DNA of 64,000 nt from an uncultured SAR86 cluster bacterium (GCA_902596665.1 CACJUN010000001.1:257680-321679), one strand, 5' to 3'; counted from the first letter of the stretch, positions 17,307 through 27,735 are shown. Program-made: numbers and translations. The notes: generated by a model not told the origin, from the sequence alone.

Positions 17307-19331
17307 ACCAATAAAAAAGGTAAAGTCTTCAGAAGTCTCCTTCAATACCGCAGTCTTTCCGCTTAAGCCTCCATGTCCGCCAATTAAGTTTATTCTAAAG
17401 AGAATTTTATTATTTGAAGTTGAAAGATCTCTTAATTTAGCAACGTATTTCGCAGGCTCATAGTATTGAACTTGTGAATCGAATAGTGAAGAAGTTACCA
17501 ACATGTTTGGATATGGAAGATTGGATAAATTATCGTAGGGTGAATAACTCTTCATATAGTCATAATCTTTTTTATTATTAGGATTGCCCCATTCATCGTA
17601 TTCGAAAGTTGTTAATGGAATAGATTCATCAAGCATAGTTGTCACAACATCCATAAAGGGGACTGCTGCTAAAATGCCTTTGTATAACTCTGGTGCTTCG
17701 TTTGCTATAGCACCCATTAATAAACCGCCGGCACTTCCTCCCATAGCGAAAACATTATCTTTATCTCCAACACCTTTTTTCAAACATCCTTGAGTTACAT
17801 CGATAAAGTCATAAAAGGTATTTTTCTTCTTGTACATACGTCCGTTCTCATACCAATGTTTACCCATTTCTGATCCGCCACGAATATGCGCCAAAACAAA
17901 TATAAAGTTTTCTTCTAATAAGGGCACAATGCTGGAACGGAAATTTGCATCAATAATATGGCCGTAAGAACCATATCCGTAAAAGAGTATGGGTTTTTTA
18001 TGTAAAGGGGTCCCGTTATCCTTGTAAACAAGAGACGCTGGTATTTTTATGTTATCTCTAGATTTTAATGAAAGCCTTTCGACTTTTAAGCCTTTTGTCT
18101 CGCATTTAATTTTTGATTTCCAAATAACGGATCTTTTACCAGAAATTAAAGACTCCTTATAAACAGTCTCTGGTTTATTTAGCGAAGAATACGCAAAACA
18201 AAAAAAGTCAGCTTTTGGATCATGATTGCCTGCTAGAGAAACGTCATAACAAGGTTCATCAAATTTAATATATTCATGAGCCCCGTTTTTGGAATTAATT
18301 TTTAATATCCTAGGAAGACCATTTTCTCTTACATCAAGAAGGATATGATTTTTGAATATTTCAAAATCCAATAGATATCTTTTTTTACTTTCTCTGAGGA
18401 TGGTTTTCCATTTTTTAAATTGATGACAAACGGATAAATCAGAATATTTAAGAGAAAAGTTGTCCTGACCGCCCATGTTTGTCATGACATAAAATGCATT
18501 ATTAAAAATATCTACGTAATATTTATGTTTTTTCTTTCTCTTAAGAATTAATTTCAATTTGGTTGGATTATTTAATGAGAAGAATCGAACTTCATTTGCA
18601 TTAGTCTGGCTGGAGTAAATAAAGCCATATTCTTTATCTCTTGAAACTCCTATACTGCAATGAAATTGTGGGTCGGTTTCTTCAAATAAAAGTATGTCGT
18701 TTTTCTGAGAGGTTCCAATTGTATGAAGAAAGACTTGATTGCTCGTTAATGTCGTTTCATCTCTTTTAATGTAAATAATATTCTTTGAGTTTTTAGACCA
18801 TATAAATTGTCCGTCCGTTCCGGAAATTTTATCTGACAGGTTTTCTCCTGTTTTTATATCTTTAACTTTGATTGTGTATTCTCTGCGCCCATTGATATCT
18901 TCAGCGTATGCCAACAATTGATTATTTTTGGATGGTGAGACTCCTGAAACTTGATAAAATTTTTTATTTTTAGCTAATTTATTGATATCTAAAATCAGTT
19001 CTTTCTTTGAATTTTTTTTCTTTGATCGATAGTATTTTCTATACTCATTTTTTTTTAGAGATTCCGAAAAATAAAAAAATCCATTTCTTTTTATCTTTAA
19101 AGACTCATCTTTAGCAGGAATGTAACCATTTAGTTTTTTGAAATAATTTTCAGTAATATTTGATTGGGTTTTGATCCAATCATCATGATAAGCACGTTCA
19201 GTTTTTAAATATTCGAGAACTGTCTTATTTTTTCTAGTGTCATCTCTTAGCCAATAATAGTTATCAATTCTTGAATCATTATGTTTTTTTAAAACCTTCT
19301 TGACTTTTTTAGCTTTAGGTAATGTCCTCAT
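17292..19331 (-). CDS. ptrB: Oligopeptidase B (prolyl oligopeptidase family)
   Basis: This 679-residue serine peptidase is of family S9A. An N-terminal beta-propeller region begins with SRIDNYYWLRDDTRKN, and a C-terminal alpha/beta-hydrolase domain follows. The nucleophile lies in AMGGSAGGLLMGA (about residue 530), followed by FMDVVTTMLD and the histidine region GGHGGLSG. Oligopeptidase B cleaves short peptides after basic residues in the cytoplasm. Lysine content is high even in loops, consistent with AT-rich codon use. It overlaps the convergent lhgO-like gene by 15 bases. Confidence 0.93.
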   Translation of the reverse strand: MRTLPKAKKVKKVLKKHNDSRIDNYYWLRDDTRKNKTVLEYLKTERAYHDDWIKTQSNITENYFKKLNGYIPAKDESLKIKRNGFFYFSESLKKNEYRKYYRSKKKNSKKELILDINKLAKNKKFYQVSGVSPSKNNQLLAYAEDINGRREYTIKVKDIKTGENLSDKISGTDGQFIWSKNSKNIIYIKRDETTLTSNQVFLHTIGTSQKNDILLFEETDPQFHCSIGVSRDKEYGFIYSSQTNANEVRFFSLNNPTKLKLILKRKKKHKYYVDIFNNAFYVMTNMGGQDNFSLKYSDLSVCHQFKKWKTILRESKKRYLLDFEIFKNHILLDVRENGLPRILKINSKNGAHEYIKFDEPCYDVSLAGNHDPKADFFCFAYSSLNKPETVYKESLISGKRSVIWKSKIKCETKGLKVERLSLKSRDNIKIPASLVYKDNGTPLHKKPILFYGYGSYGHIIDANFRSSIVPLLEENFIFVLAHIRGGSEMGKHWYENGRMYKKKNTFYDFIDVTQGCLKKGVGDKDNVFAMGGSAGGLLMGAIANEAPELYKGILAAVPFMDVVTTMLDESIPLTTFEYDEWGNPNNKKDYDYMKSYSPYDNLSNLPYPNMLVTSSLFDSQVQYYEPAKYVAKLRDLSTSNNKILFRINLIGGHGGLSGKTAVLKETSEDFTFFIGLLDS

Positions 19332-19340
19332 AATATTTAA

Positions 19341-19368
19341 TTGTCTTTTATTCTTTGATCTTTATAAT
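19341..19368 (+). promoter_or_regulatory. Sigma-70-like promoter for the first TonB-dependent receptor
   Basis: TTGTCT at 19341-19346 and TATAAT at 19363-19368 are separated by 16 bases. They lie 56 bases upstream of the receptor ATG, which has AAGGAG just before it. The -10 is a perfect match. The site is also between the divergent ptrB and receptor genes. Confidence 0.55.
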
Positions 19369-19424
19369 CCGCAACCATTAAGGATGATTATTTTAAAAAC
19401 TTTCACTTTACTAAGGAGATAAAT

Positions 19425-22400
19425 ATGAAATTTTTCCATCACCTCTTAATTGCATTATTCTTATTTTCCACAAACTTTTTCGCTCAATCTGATAACGAAG
19501 ATTATACGCTTGAGGAGATAATTGTAACCGCGCAAAAAACAGAAAAATCATTACAAGATGTTCCTATTGCCGTTTCTGCTTTATCAGCTGATGATTTGGC
19601 TTTAAGACAAGCAGTGAGATTTACTGATTTGCAACTTAACGTTCCTAACCTAAGTTACTCAGAGACTAACTTCGGTGGTAGCTCGGTGTCTATCAGAGGT
19701 ATTGGAAGACTTGCCACAGGAATTTCTTTTGACCAATCAGTGACAACACATATAAATGAATCTCCTTGGGGAGAAAATACCAACGTAGCAACTATGTTTG
19801 ATATGGACAGAGTGGAAGTACTTAGAGGACCTCAAGGAACATTATTTGGAAGAGGGACTACTGCAGGACTAGTTAATCTTGTTACCAAAAGACCTTCTGT
19901 AGACTCTGGTGTTGAAGGCTATGCAGGCTTTACGACTGGAGAGTACGATCTTCAGGTTTTTGAAGGAGCCGTAAATATTCCTTTGGATGATAATTTTGCT
20001 GTTAGAGCTGCTTACACCCAAACTGAGCGTGATGGTTTTACAGAAAATTTATACGCTCCTGTAGGCGGCACCTTTGATGGAAGAGAACACTATGTAGGAA
20101 GAATTTCTTTACGGTACGATACAGGAAACACTGTGATCGACTATATGTATCAAGAACACGAAGAGGAAAGCACCAGAACTTTAAGAACTAATTATGTTTG
20201 TACGCCAAGCGCTAACATTGCTAGAGGTTGTACCTTAGATGGAGAGGGTATTGGGATAGCCAATCCTGCTGCTACTTACAACGGAATTCTAGCTGCGGTC
20301 TTTTTAGAATCTGCTCCGTTAGGAGCCAATACGGCAGCTTATACAGCTTTTGGATTGAATGATGCACCAAGGCCTGACAATATGACTTTGCGACAGACGC
20401 ACAGTGATTTTGTTCCAATCTTTGATCGTCAATCTGGAACTCATCAATTAACTATTTCTCACGACCTTGATAAAGGAAGGTTATCTCTAAATATGATGAA
20501 TAGAGAGTCTTCTTCTTATACAAGAATGGATACAACTCTGGCTGTTGAACCTTTGCTTGGAGTGAAGGTATCTGATAACCCTCTCACTTACGTTGGAGGC
20601 CTTATAAGTGTAGACATGTTAGATCATTGTGTAGCGGATCAGTGTGGAACAAAAGGACCAACTCAAGCAGAAAGATTAAGCGGTCAATCAGGTAAATACG
20701 TTTTACAAACTACCAACAGAAATTCTTTCATTGACGGATCCAGTAACGAACAACTTACCGAGTATTTAGAGCTTAAATACAGTTCTGATCTAGACGGAAT
20801 TTTTAACTACATTGTGGGTATAAATCATTACGGTCATTACGAAGACGATAGTTACTTAACTACTTCTTCGCCTCTAACATTGTTAGGGGATGCTCAATTC
20901 TTTGTACCAACCACGTTTGGTAATACAAATGAGTATGCACTGGAAGCAAGCGGTTTATTTGGAGAGCTTTATTTCGACGTCCAAGATAACTTAAGAATTA
21001 CTCTTGGATTACGTTACGGGGAAGAAAAGAAAATTAATGACATCGTTACCACTACCTACGGACAAGCAAGAAATGTTGGAGCATTTGCTGGGGTTCCTTG
21101 GTTATTAGTGGATGGTGATTTGTATAACTGTTTTGAAGGCATTGCAGGTGCATTTGGACAAGCTCCAGATCAAGCAGTCATCGGTCAAATATTAACTGGT
21201 CAAGCAAGTAACGGTTGTGGTGTAGGTGAGCAGGAAACAGTGGATCTATATGGAGTATCTGCGCAAGTAAATGCTGCTTCAGCAGCATTAGCTGGTGGTA
21301 TTGCTGCTGCTGGGCAAATTGCTGATCCTCAACAACAAGCTCTTGCTACCGGAACAGCTTATGCAACTTATTTCATGTCAGTAAAAGACTTAGTTCCGGC
21401 TCTTTACGACAGAAGTGAGGATTACAATAAGCCCGGATGGGAGTCGTATCAAAAAAATAAACTTGATTACACAACTACCGCAGGAAGATTAATCGTTGAT
21501 TACGCATTCGGTGATGATTCTCTTCTGTATGCATCTTATTCAAGAGGTACAAAACCAGCTGGTATCAATCCTCCGATTAATCCGAGAATTTATGAAAAAG
21601 GTTTAATTCCCGCTAATACAGTTGAAGAGAAAGTTGATTCGTACGAGATTGGTATCAAGTCAATTTTGCTTGATGGACAAATGAGACTTAATACTTCTTT
21701 GTTCTATAACAAATACACCGATATGCAGATATCGAGAATTCTAGCGACCACAACTTTTAACTTTAATATCGATTCAGAAAACTACGGTGCTGAAATTGAA
21801 ATGGATTATGTTCCAGCCGCAGCTCCTAATTTAAGATTAGATTTTATGTTTGCATATATTAAAACTAAGATCATGGATGATGCGTTAACGATCGATCCAT
21901 TTAATATTGCTGCCGAAGGCACTAAATATTTTGATGCTAAAAATACTGTCTACAAATGTATCGATTTGTTCTACGAAGGTGAAGGTTGTGTTGCAAACAC
22001 ATTTATAGCTGATAAAGATCTTGTAAACGCAGCTCAAGCAGTCTTAGCCAGTCTGGATGCCTGGTTGCCTGTTCCTGGAACTACTCAAGCTGATGGTCAT
22101 CCGATCTACATGTCTAGGGTAGCATTATCAGCTCTTGGAATACCTACTACGACTGGAGTTAAACAAAGCATTGATGGCAATAGACTTCCTAACACTCCTG
22201 AATTAACTACCTCTCTAGGTCTTTCTTATAACTTTGAGGTGGGTAACGGTATTTCTGTTGTTCCAAACATTTATTATTATTATCAAAGTGATATGTACGT
22301 AAATGAATTCAATAATGATCTTTACGGAAAAGTTGATGCTTGGGATGAACTTAATATTGGGTTAACTGTAGGAGATATTGAAAACCAATGGTATTTCAGA

Positions 22401-22535
22401 TTTTTCTCAAGAAATGCGCTTGATGAAGATAACATTACTTGGAAATATAACTCTACCGATGTGACAGGAAATTTCCAAAGTTACTTCTTGAGAGACCCGA
22501 GAGTAACAGGGATAGAGTACAGATATAGATTCTAA
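19425..22535 (+). CDS. TonB-dependent outer-membrane receptor 1
   Basis: This 1036-residue protein has a signal peptide (residues 1-21, ending FFAQ). A TonB-box-like TLEEIIVTAQ comes next, then the plug domain (QDVPIAVSALSADD through VEVLRGPQGTLFGRG). A long 22-strand barrel ends in YRYRF. Receptors of this kind import large or scarce solutes using TonB energy. No siderophore or polysaccharide genes are adjacent, so the substrate is unknown. The Ala/Gly-rich region around residues 560-650 looks like an expanded loop. It is more distant from the two following receptors than they are from each other. Confidence 0.95.
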   Translation: MKFFHHLLIALFLFSTNFFAQSDNEDYTLEEIIVTAQKTEKSLQDVPIAVSALSADDLALRQAVRFTDLQLNVPNLSYSETNFGGSSVSIRGIGRLATGISFDQSVTTHINESPWGENTNVATMFDMDRVEVLRGPQGTLFGRGTTAGLVNLVTKRPSVDSGVEGYAGFTTGEYDLQVFEGAVNIPLDDNFAVRAAYTQTERDGFTENLYAPVGGTFDGREHYVGRISLRYDTGNTVIDYMYQEHEEESTRTLRTNYVCTPSANIARGCTLDGEGIGIANPAATYNGILAAVFLESAPLGANTAAYTAFGLNDAPRPDNMTLRQTHSDFVPIFDRQSGTHQLTISHDLDKGRLSLNMMNRESSSYTRMDTTLAVEPLLGVKVSDNPLTYVGGLISVDMLDHCVADQCGTKGPTQAERLSGQSGKYVLQTTNRNSFIDGSSNEQLTEYLELKYSSDLDGIFNYIVGINHYGHYEDDSYLTTSSPLTLLGDAQFFVPTTFGNTNEYALEASGLFGELYFDVQDNLRITLGLRYGEEKKINDIVTTTYGQARNVGAFAGVPWLLVDGDLYNCFEGIAGAFGQAPDQAVIGQILTGQASNGCGVGEQETVDLYGVSAQVNAASAALAGGIAAAGQIADPQQQALATGTAYATYFMSVKDLVPALYDRSEDYNKPGWESYQKNKLDYTTTAGRLIVDYAFGDDSLLYASYSRGTKPAGINPPINPRIYEKGLIPANTVEEKVDSYEIGIKSILLDGQMRLNTSLFYNKYTDMQISRILATTTFNFNIDSENYGAEIEMDYVPAAAPNLRLDFMFAYIKTKIMDDALTIDPFNIAAEGTKYFDAKNTVYKCIDLFYEGEGCVANTFIADKDLVNAAQAVLASLDAWLPVPGTTQADGHPIYMSRVALSALGIPTTTGVKQSIDGNRLPNTPELTTSLGLSYNFEVGNGISVVPNIYYYYQSDMYVNEFNNDLYGKVDAWDELNIGLTVGDIENQWYFRFFSRNALDEDNITWKYNSTDVTGNFQSYFLRDPRVTGIEYRYRF

Positions 22536-22550
22536 AATTATATTTAGATT

Positions 22551-22586
22551 AAAAAGCCCCTTTTATAAACAAAGGGGCTTTTTTTT
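22551..22586 (+). terminator. Rho-independent terminator after receptor 1
   Basis: AAGCCCCTTT and AAAGGGGCTT form a perfect 10-base-pair stem with a short AT loop, followed by a run of T. It lies 15 bases after the receptor stop. Confidence 0.92.
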
Positions 22587-22621
22587 ACAAAAACACTAAA
22601 TTTCAAAAATAAATAAAATCG

Positions 22622-22661
22622 TTTAATTTTTACTGAATTTAAGATAGATTAGAGGTTAAAT
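22622..22661 (+). promoter_or_regulatory. Conserved upstream element of receptor 2
   Basis: The stretch containing TTTTTACTGAATTTAAG and TAGATTA matches the element upstream of receptor 3 with about four substitutions and two one-base gaps over 40 bases. It can be read as a weak promoter, TTTAAT, 17 bases, TAGATT, and the 17-base spacing is kept in both copies. Conservation in otherwise divergent intergenic DNA suggests function or a recent duplication. Confidence 0.5.
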
Positions 22662-22730
22662 ACCTAAAAAAGGGAGTTTTTTAGGTTATTTATACATGGA
22701 CGTTTAACTCAAAACAAAAAGGGGAATGTT

Positions 22731-25700
22731 ATGAGTATAAAAAATATATCTTCGTCGTTTCTTGTCCTGACGTTAATTTTAACTGGTATAGCTTTTTCTC
22801 AAGACAGTGGTCTTGAAGAAGTAACGGTAACTGCGCAAAGACAAGAGCAAAGTCTTCAAGACATACCATTAGCGGTTTCAGCTCTTACTGAAGACGATTT
22901 ATTTGATCAACAAATTGAGGGTCCAAGCGATCTTCAATTAACTGTACCTAGTTTGAGGTTTGGATCTGACCAATTCTCCGGTGGTGGTGGTTTTGAAATT
23001 AGGGGTGTTACCAACCTTGCTGTTTCTGCGACTGCCGATGCTGGTGTAGCTACGCACGTTAACGATTTAGCTATCGGATCGACTACCTTACAGGATGGTA
23101 ACTTCTTTGATATGCAAAGAATTGAGGTAATCAGAGGGCCTGCTGGAACTTTATTCGGCCAAAACTCTGTTGGTGGTGCTTTAAACTTCATCACAGCTAA
23201 AGGTGATACATCCGGTTTCTATGGAAAAGTTAATGCTGATGTCGGTGACTACGGTAGATTGGGAACTACAGCGGTTTTCAATATTCCGTTAGACGATAAA
23301 GTAGCTTTAAGATTAGCTACAAACAGCTTAGTTCAGGACGGTCTAATAGAAAATACTTATAAAGGTTCTGGTGGATTTCAAAATACAGATAATAGAAATC
23401 AATCTGCATATCGAATGACTTTAACCGTTGAAGCTACAGATGCAACTACTATTAACTTAGTTCATCAGGCTTCTATAGAAGATTCAAACAGAAATTTATT
23501 TGCTGGTGTGTGGTGTGATCGAGACCCTTCACTTGTGGTTGGTTGTACTCCAGTTGAAGTTAAAGACCAAAAATTTGAATTGACTCACCCAATGGGTACG
23601 TTTGTTGAGAACCTTCTCGTAGCTATGGGAGTACTTGATTTTACTCCTGTGACAGACATGAGTGGTGCTCCACAAGAATTCTGGCAAGTTAATCAAAGAG
23701 GAGCTCCTCTTTATCAAGTTGATGAATACCTTACTCAGCTTATTATTGAGCATCAAATTAACGATGACTTAAGTTTAACTGCAGCTGCATCCAGAAAAGA
23801 TAGAAAATTTTTAAGACAAAGCTCTTATTCATCCCCAACTCTGCAAGCTCTTAGATTTAAAGATACTCCTGCTTCTCCTGGTGGTTTAGTTGTAATGTCA
23901 GGTTACAGCCCTGGAAGAGATGGTGGTTTTGCTACTAATCCTGCAGGATGTGACGATGTGACGGCTGGTTTGTACGGTACATACGGTGGATGTGTGCTGG
24001 ATACACTGAGTTATCCTACTGGATTTGATCATTCAAATGCACTATCAGATACCGATAGTGTAGAAATAAAAATTTCATCCGATTACGATGGCAATCATAA
24101 TTTCTTAATAGGTTTAAATTACACTGATACTTATTCTGATAACCACTACGATGTTGGAGCTACAGGTCTGGATGCGTTAGCGTTTAAACCTCCGGCTCTT
24201 TATGTTGGACCAACTAATGCTGCTTTAGGTATTCAACTTTATCCTTCTCTTTATAGAACGGACTCATTGAACACTATTACTTCTTCCTCTGTGTTTGGAG
24301 AATATTATTTTCAAGCTAGAGAAGACGTAAGATTAACTTTCGGTCTTAGATACAACGAAGATTATAAAGAAAGTTTATCTAGACAAGCTTTTGTAAATGT
24401 TGCTGGATTCGCTCCAGGAGCAATTTCTGACGGAGCTGCAGCTGCAATTGTCTCGACTTTACCTTCTTCTGCTCAAACCGATCCATTAATTGCTGGAATG
24501 GCACAAACTGTTGCTGGTCAACAAGCAGGACTTCTTCCAGCCGGTGCTGCTGCAGCCTTATGGGAAAGTGTATTTTGTCCTGCTAATGGCGGATTCTGTG
24601 CTTTAGCGGGTTCAATTCCTGATTACGGTGAAGTTTATAGAGACGTTACTGGATTTGATCCAGAAATGGAATTCAGTTCAACTACTGGAAGATTTGTAGT
24701 TGATTATTTCATCAATGATGATTCTATGATGTATGCCTCTATTTCAAAAGGATTTAAAGGTGGAGGTATTAACCCTGCAGTAGATCCAGTAGTTTTCCCT
24801 AATGTTCCACTAGCATTCCCAGAAACCAATGTATGGAACGTTGAAATTGGATTCAAAAACGAATTTCCTGATGCGGGCGTGAGATTTAATGCAGCTGTGT
24901 TTGCTTCTCAATTTGATGGATATCACGTAACAAAAATTATCAAAAAAACATCTCTTAACGAGGGTGTTGACGTAGATATTATGGGTGCGGAATTTGATTT
25001 ACTTTATGTACCTCCTTCAGTCCCTGGTTTAAGCGTAAATGCTAGTTTAAGTTTTACACAATCATCTATTGCTGATGGTGAGTCTGCTCTTGACCCACAT
25101 AACCATGATCTTCAATTAACAGGCGGTGGAAAAGATTGGCACTTAATGAAAGATGTTGAGTCTGAGTTTTTTATCGTTAAGAAAGAGGCTTTAGCAGCAA
25201 TATGGAATTCATGGCTAACAGAAACTGTAACTGGTGGTGCTGCTGCTACCCCTTTAGATGGAATTGTTGCAGCCTCTGGTGGAACCGTTTCTACTGAAGA
25301 CTTGATGGCTGGATTAATTCCTGCAGAATTTCATGGCGATAGAACATTAGGTCAACCAACTCCTGTTAGTTACTTAGTGCCTGAATTAGGACTTACACCT
25401 GCAGAAGGACACTTACCATCACTAGCTGATAGAAGTGCACTTACTACTATGGCTCAACTCCATGGTTTTAACTTAAATCCTGCTGCTCCAGATGTGCAAG
25501 ATGGTCTTAACTCTGATTTATCAGGAAACCAATTAGTTCACCCAGACGTAATGGCTAATGTAGGAGTTGGTTATGAACTTGATGCTGGACCTGTAATGGT
25601 TAACTTTAGGTTAGACTATTACTATCAAGGTTCTAGATATGTTCGTATCTTCAATCTACCAAGTGATAAGTTAGATCCTTGGAATGAACTATCAGCTCAG

Positions 25701-25874
25701 ATTACAGTTACTCCATCTGATAAAGCTTGGTTTGTTTCATTTTATGGTCAAAATATTACCGATGAAGAAAACATAGACTTTATGGCTCTAGGTAGCTCAG
25801 CTGTTGGTAATACAAGAGGAATTGCTGCAAGAGAAAGAGCTCGATACGGAGTAAGAGCTGGATATAATTTCTAA
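22731..25874 (+). CDS. TonB-dependent outer-membrane receptor 2
   Basis: This 1047-residue receptor has a signal peptide (to about residue 23, ending AFSQ), the TonB-box-like GLEEVTVTAQR and a plug with VEVIRGPAGTLFGQN-like sequence. Its barrel ends in RAGYNF. It is a close paralog of receptor 3, sharing blocks such as LVVGCTPVEV, NLLVAMGVLDFTP and TDMSGAPQEFWQVN. Two cysteine pairs and an insert around WNSWLTETVTGGAA are conserved between them. The substrate is unknown. The carboxylesterase gene follows directly, suggesting an ester-containing nutrient. Confidence 0.95.
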   Translation: MSIKNISSSFLVLTLILTGIAFSQDSGLEEVTVTAQRQEQSLQDIPLAVSALTEDDLFDQQIEGPSDLQLTVPSLRFGSDQFSGGGGFEIRGVTNLAVSATADAGVATHVNDLAIGSTTLQDGNFFDMQRIEVIRGPAGTLFGQNSVGGALNFITAKGDTSGFYGKVNADVGDYGRLGTTAVFNIPLDDKVALRLATNSLVQDGLIENTYKGSGGFQNTDNRNQSAYRMTLTVEATDATTINLVHQASIEDSNRNLFAGVWCDRDPSLVVGCTPVEVKDQKFELTHPMGTFVENLLVAMGVLDFTPVTDMSGAPQEFWQVNQRGAPLYQVDEYLTQLIIEHQINDDLSLTAAASRKDRKFLRQSSYSSPTLQALRFKDTPASPGGLVVMSGYSPGRDGGFATNPAGCDDVTAGLYGTYGGCVLDTLSYPTGFDHSNALSDTDSVEIKISSDYDGNHNFLIGLNYTDTYSDNHYDVGATGLDALAFKPPALYVGPTNAALGIQLYPSLYRTDSLNTITSSSVFGEYYFQAREDVRLTFGLRYNEDYKESLSRQAFVNVAGFAPGAISDGAAAAIVSTLPSSAQTDPLIAGMAQTVAGQQAGLLPAGAAAALWESVFCPANGGFCALAGSIPDYGEVYRDVTGFDPEMEFSSTTGRFVVDYFINDDSMMYASISKGFKGGGINPAVDPVVFPNVPLAFPETNVWNVEIGFKNEFPDAGVRFNAAVFASQFDGYHVTKIIKKTSLNEGVDVDIMGAEFDLLYVPPSVPGLSVNASLSFTQSSIADGESALDPHNHDLQLTGGGKDWHLMKDVESEFFIVKKEALAAIWNSWLTETVTGGAAATPLDGIVAASGGTVSTEDLMAGLIPAEFHGDRTLGQPTPVSYLVPELGLTPAEGHLPSLADRSALTTMAQLHGFNLNPAAPDVQDGLNSDLSGNQLVHPDVMANVGVGYELDAGPVMVNFRLDYYYQGSRYVRIFNLPSDKLDPWNELSAQITVTPSDKAWFVSFYGQNITDEENIDFMALGSSAVGNTRGIAARERARYGVRAGYNF

Positions 25875-25875
25875 A

Positions 25876-27579
25876 ATTAAACTTTATCCACAAAAAACCC
25901 TGCTTCTATGTGGGGTTTTTTGTTTTCTCCTTTCTTGTAGCGATAATTTTAGTTTAAAGATTGAATTAGATTCTGGATTGATAGAAGGTTATGAGTCAGA
26001 TGATGGAACCTTTAAATTTTTGGGTATTCCTTACGCTGAACCTCCTATAGAAAACTTAAGATGGAAACCCCCTTTAAAAAAATTACCCTGGGAGGGGGTA
26101 CTCAAAACTAATGAGCCTGAAAAAGCATGCAGTCAACCTACAAATGATAGAACCGGCAATAATGCATTCTATAAGTTAATTCTTCAAGAATCAGGATTGG
26201 ATCTTACATCGTTAGGTGAGGTGTCAGGATTTGATGAAGTCTCTGAAATAAACACATCAGAAGATTGTTTGTATCTAAATGTCATAGTTCCCAAAGGAGG
26301 AGCGAAAAAGAAGCCAGTGATGTTCTGGATTCATGGAGGAGCAGGGAGATGGGGTTCAGGACACGAAGGAAATTACACTAGTTCATATCTTCCAAATCAG
26401 GGTGATGTAATCATAGTCACAATACAATATAGATTAGGTATTTTTGGCTGGCTTGCGCATCCCGAACTTTCTGAAGAATCTATACATGGAGTATCAGGAA
26501 ATTACGGTACCTTAGATCAAATTCTTGCTTTGGAGTGGGTGCAGAATAATATTTCAAATTTTGGAGGAGACCCTAACAATGTCACTATTTTTGGCGAGTC
26601 TGCTGGTGGTCAAGCAGTATCTTCTTTACTCATGTCGCCACTTTCAAGGGGCCTATTTCATAAAGCTATTTCACAAAGTGGCTCAGCTATACCCAATATA
26701 TCTATACCTTTGAAAGTTTCAGATGCTGGTGTCTCAGCTGAAAATTTCGGTATAAATGCAGTAAATTTTTTTCTCGGTGAGAATGGATCAATTGAAGACT
26801 TTAGAAAGCTTCCAGCAAGTGAAATTGTTGAGATAAAAGATCCTATGCTTGATAACGCAATTATGGCAAATATAAGCGGCCAAATAGTTGACGGTTATGT
26901 ATTTCCAACTAACAGTTTGCAATCTTTTAAAACCGGTAAAAATCATGCAGTTCCATATTTAATTGGATTCAATGCAAACGAAGGAACAAGTCTATTACCT
27001 TTAATTATCGATAAACAAATGTTTTCATATTTTGGTGATATTTGGCCGGCTGTTATATGGTCATTCATTGATCCAGAAGCAGCTCTTATGGCTTTTACTG
27101 ATCCTTCTAAGTTATCACCACCACCTGATCAATATTTAAATCTTATTGATATCAATGCAGATCCTTACAAAACCGCAATTGATCTTTGGGGTGAAATGTT
27201 TTTTGGTGCTCCTGCATTTCATGCAGCGTTAAATCATAGTGAGCTAGCAAATACATATTTGTATTATTTCGATGTTGATTTAAATGTTCCAAGTGATTAC
27301 CTGGGCGCTACCCATGCTCTAGAACTTGGCTATTTATTTAATGAAGGTGGACTCTTTGGAATTGAAGAAACCATAACCGATACAGATAAGATGATTGCAA
27401 ATGAGATGCGTAGCGACTGGATTGAGTTTGCTAAAAATGGCCGCATAGAGAGTTATGTACCTTTTAGTTCCGAAAACCCTTCCACTAAAATCTATTCAAC
27501 AGAAGTTAAAAATTCACGCTTATGGAATGAAAATTTTTATAGATTTATGAGTGATTACTGGGATTCAACCACCAAATAA
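25876..27579 (+). CDS. Carboxylesterase type B, probable lipoprotein, non-canonical start
   Basis: This alpha/beta hydrolase has FLGIPYAEPPIENLRW, EDCLYLNV, the serine elbow FGESAGGQAV, the acid region NANEGTSL and the histidine region THALELGYLF. The track start (TTG at 25978) begins inside the first domain strand. The frame is open further upstream and reads LLLCGVFCFLLSCSDN, a hydrophobic stretch with a LLSC lipobox, so export as a lipoprotein is likely. No ATG, GTG or TTG exists in frame there; ATT at 25876 and CTG at 25900 are candidates. One fewer T in the T6 run at 25916-25921 would put ATG 25908 in frame. The start given is uncertain. Flanking receptors suggest it hydrolyses an imported ester. 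Confidence 0.8.
   Translation: MKLYPQKTLLLCGVFCFLLSCSDNFSLKIELDSGLIEGYESDDGTFKFLGIPYAEPPIENLRWKPPLKKLPWEGVLKTNEPEKACSQPTNDRTGNNAFYKLILQESGLDLTSLGEVSGFDEVSEINTSEDCLYLNVIVPKGGAKKKPVMFWIHGGAGRWGSGHEGNYTSSYLPNQGDVIIVTIQYRLGIFGWLAHPELSEESIHGVSGNYGTLDQILALEWVQNNISNFGGDPNNVTIFGESAGGQAVSSLLMSPLSRGLFHKAISQSGSAIPNISIPLKVSDAGVSAENFGINAVNFFLGENGSIEDFRKLPASEIVEIKDPMLDNAIMANISGQIVDGYVFPTNSLQSFKTGKNHAVPYLIGFNANEGTSLLPLIIDKQMFSYFGDIWPAVIWSFIDPEAALMAFTDPSKLSPPPDQYLNLIDINADPYKTAIDLWGEMFFGAPAFHAALNHSELANTYLYYFDVDLNVPSDYLGATHALELGYLFNEGGLFGIEETITDTDKMIANEMRSDWIEFAKNGRIESYVPFSSENPSTKIYSTEVKNSRLWNENFYRFMSDYWDSTTK
25892..25921 (+). terminator. Terminator-like hairpin after receptor 2, overlapping the esterase N-terminus
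   Basis: AAAAAACCC and GGGGTTTTTT flank an 11-base loop, followed by more T-rich sequence, 18 bases after the receptor stop. The open frame of the esterase signal peptide runs through this hairpin, so it would be both coding and terminating or attenuating. Confidence 0.7.
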
Positions 27580-27666
27580 ATAAATAGGTATTTATATTAT
27601 TAATATCCAAATTTATGAGTTAGGGTTGACTCAAAACAGAATTACAAATTTGAAATAATAAAAATA

Positions 27667-27706
27667 TTTAAATTTTTACTGAATTAAGTTAGATTACACA
27701 TTAAAT
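27667..27706 (+). promoter_or_regulatory. Conserved upstream element of receptor 3
   Basis: This is the second copy of the element before receptor 2: TTTTTACTGAATTAAG followed by TAGATTA and TTAAAT. Read as a promoter it is TTTAAA, 17 bases, TAGATT, about 37 bases before the ATG. Confidence 0.5.
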
Positions 27707-27735
27707 CAAGGAAGAAAACTTAAACAGGGAGTGTT

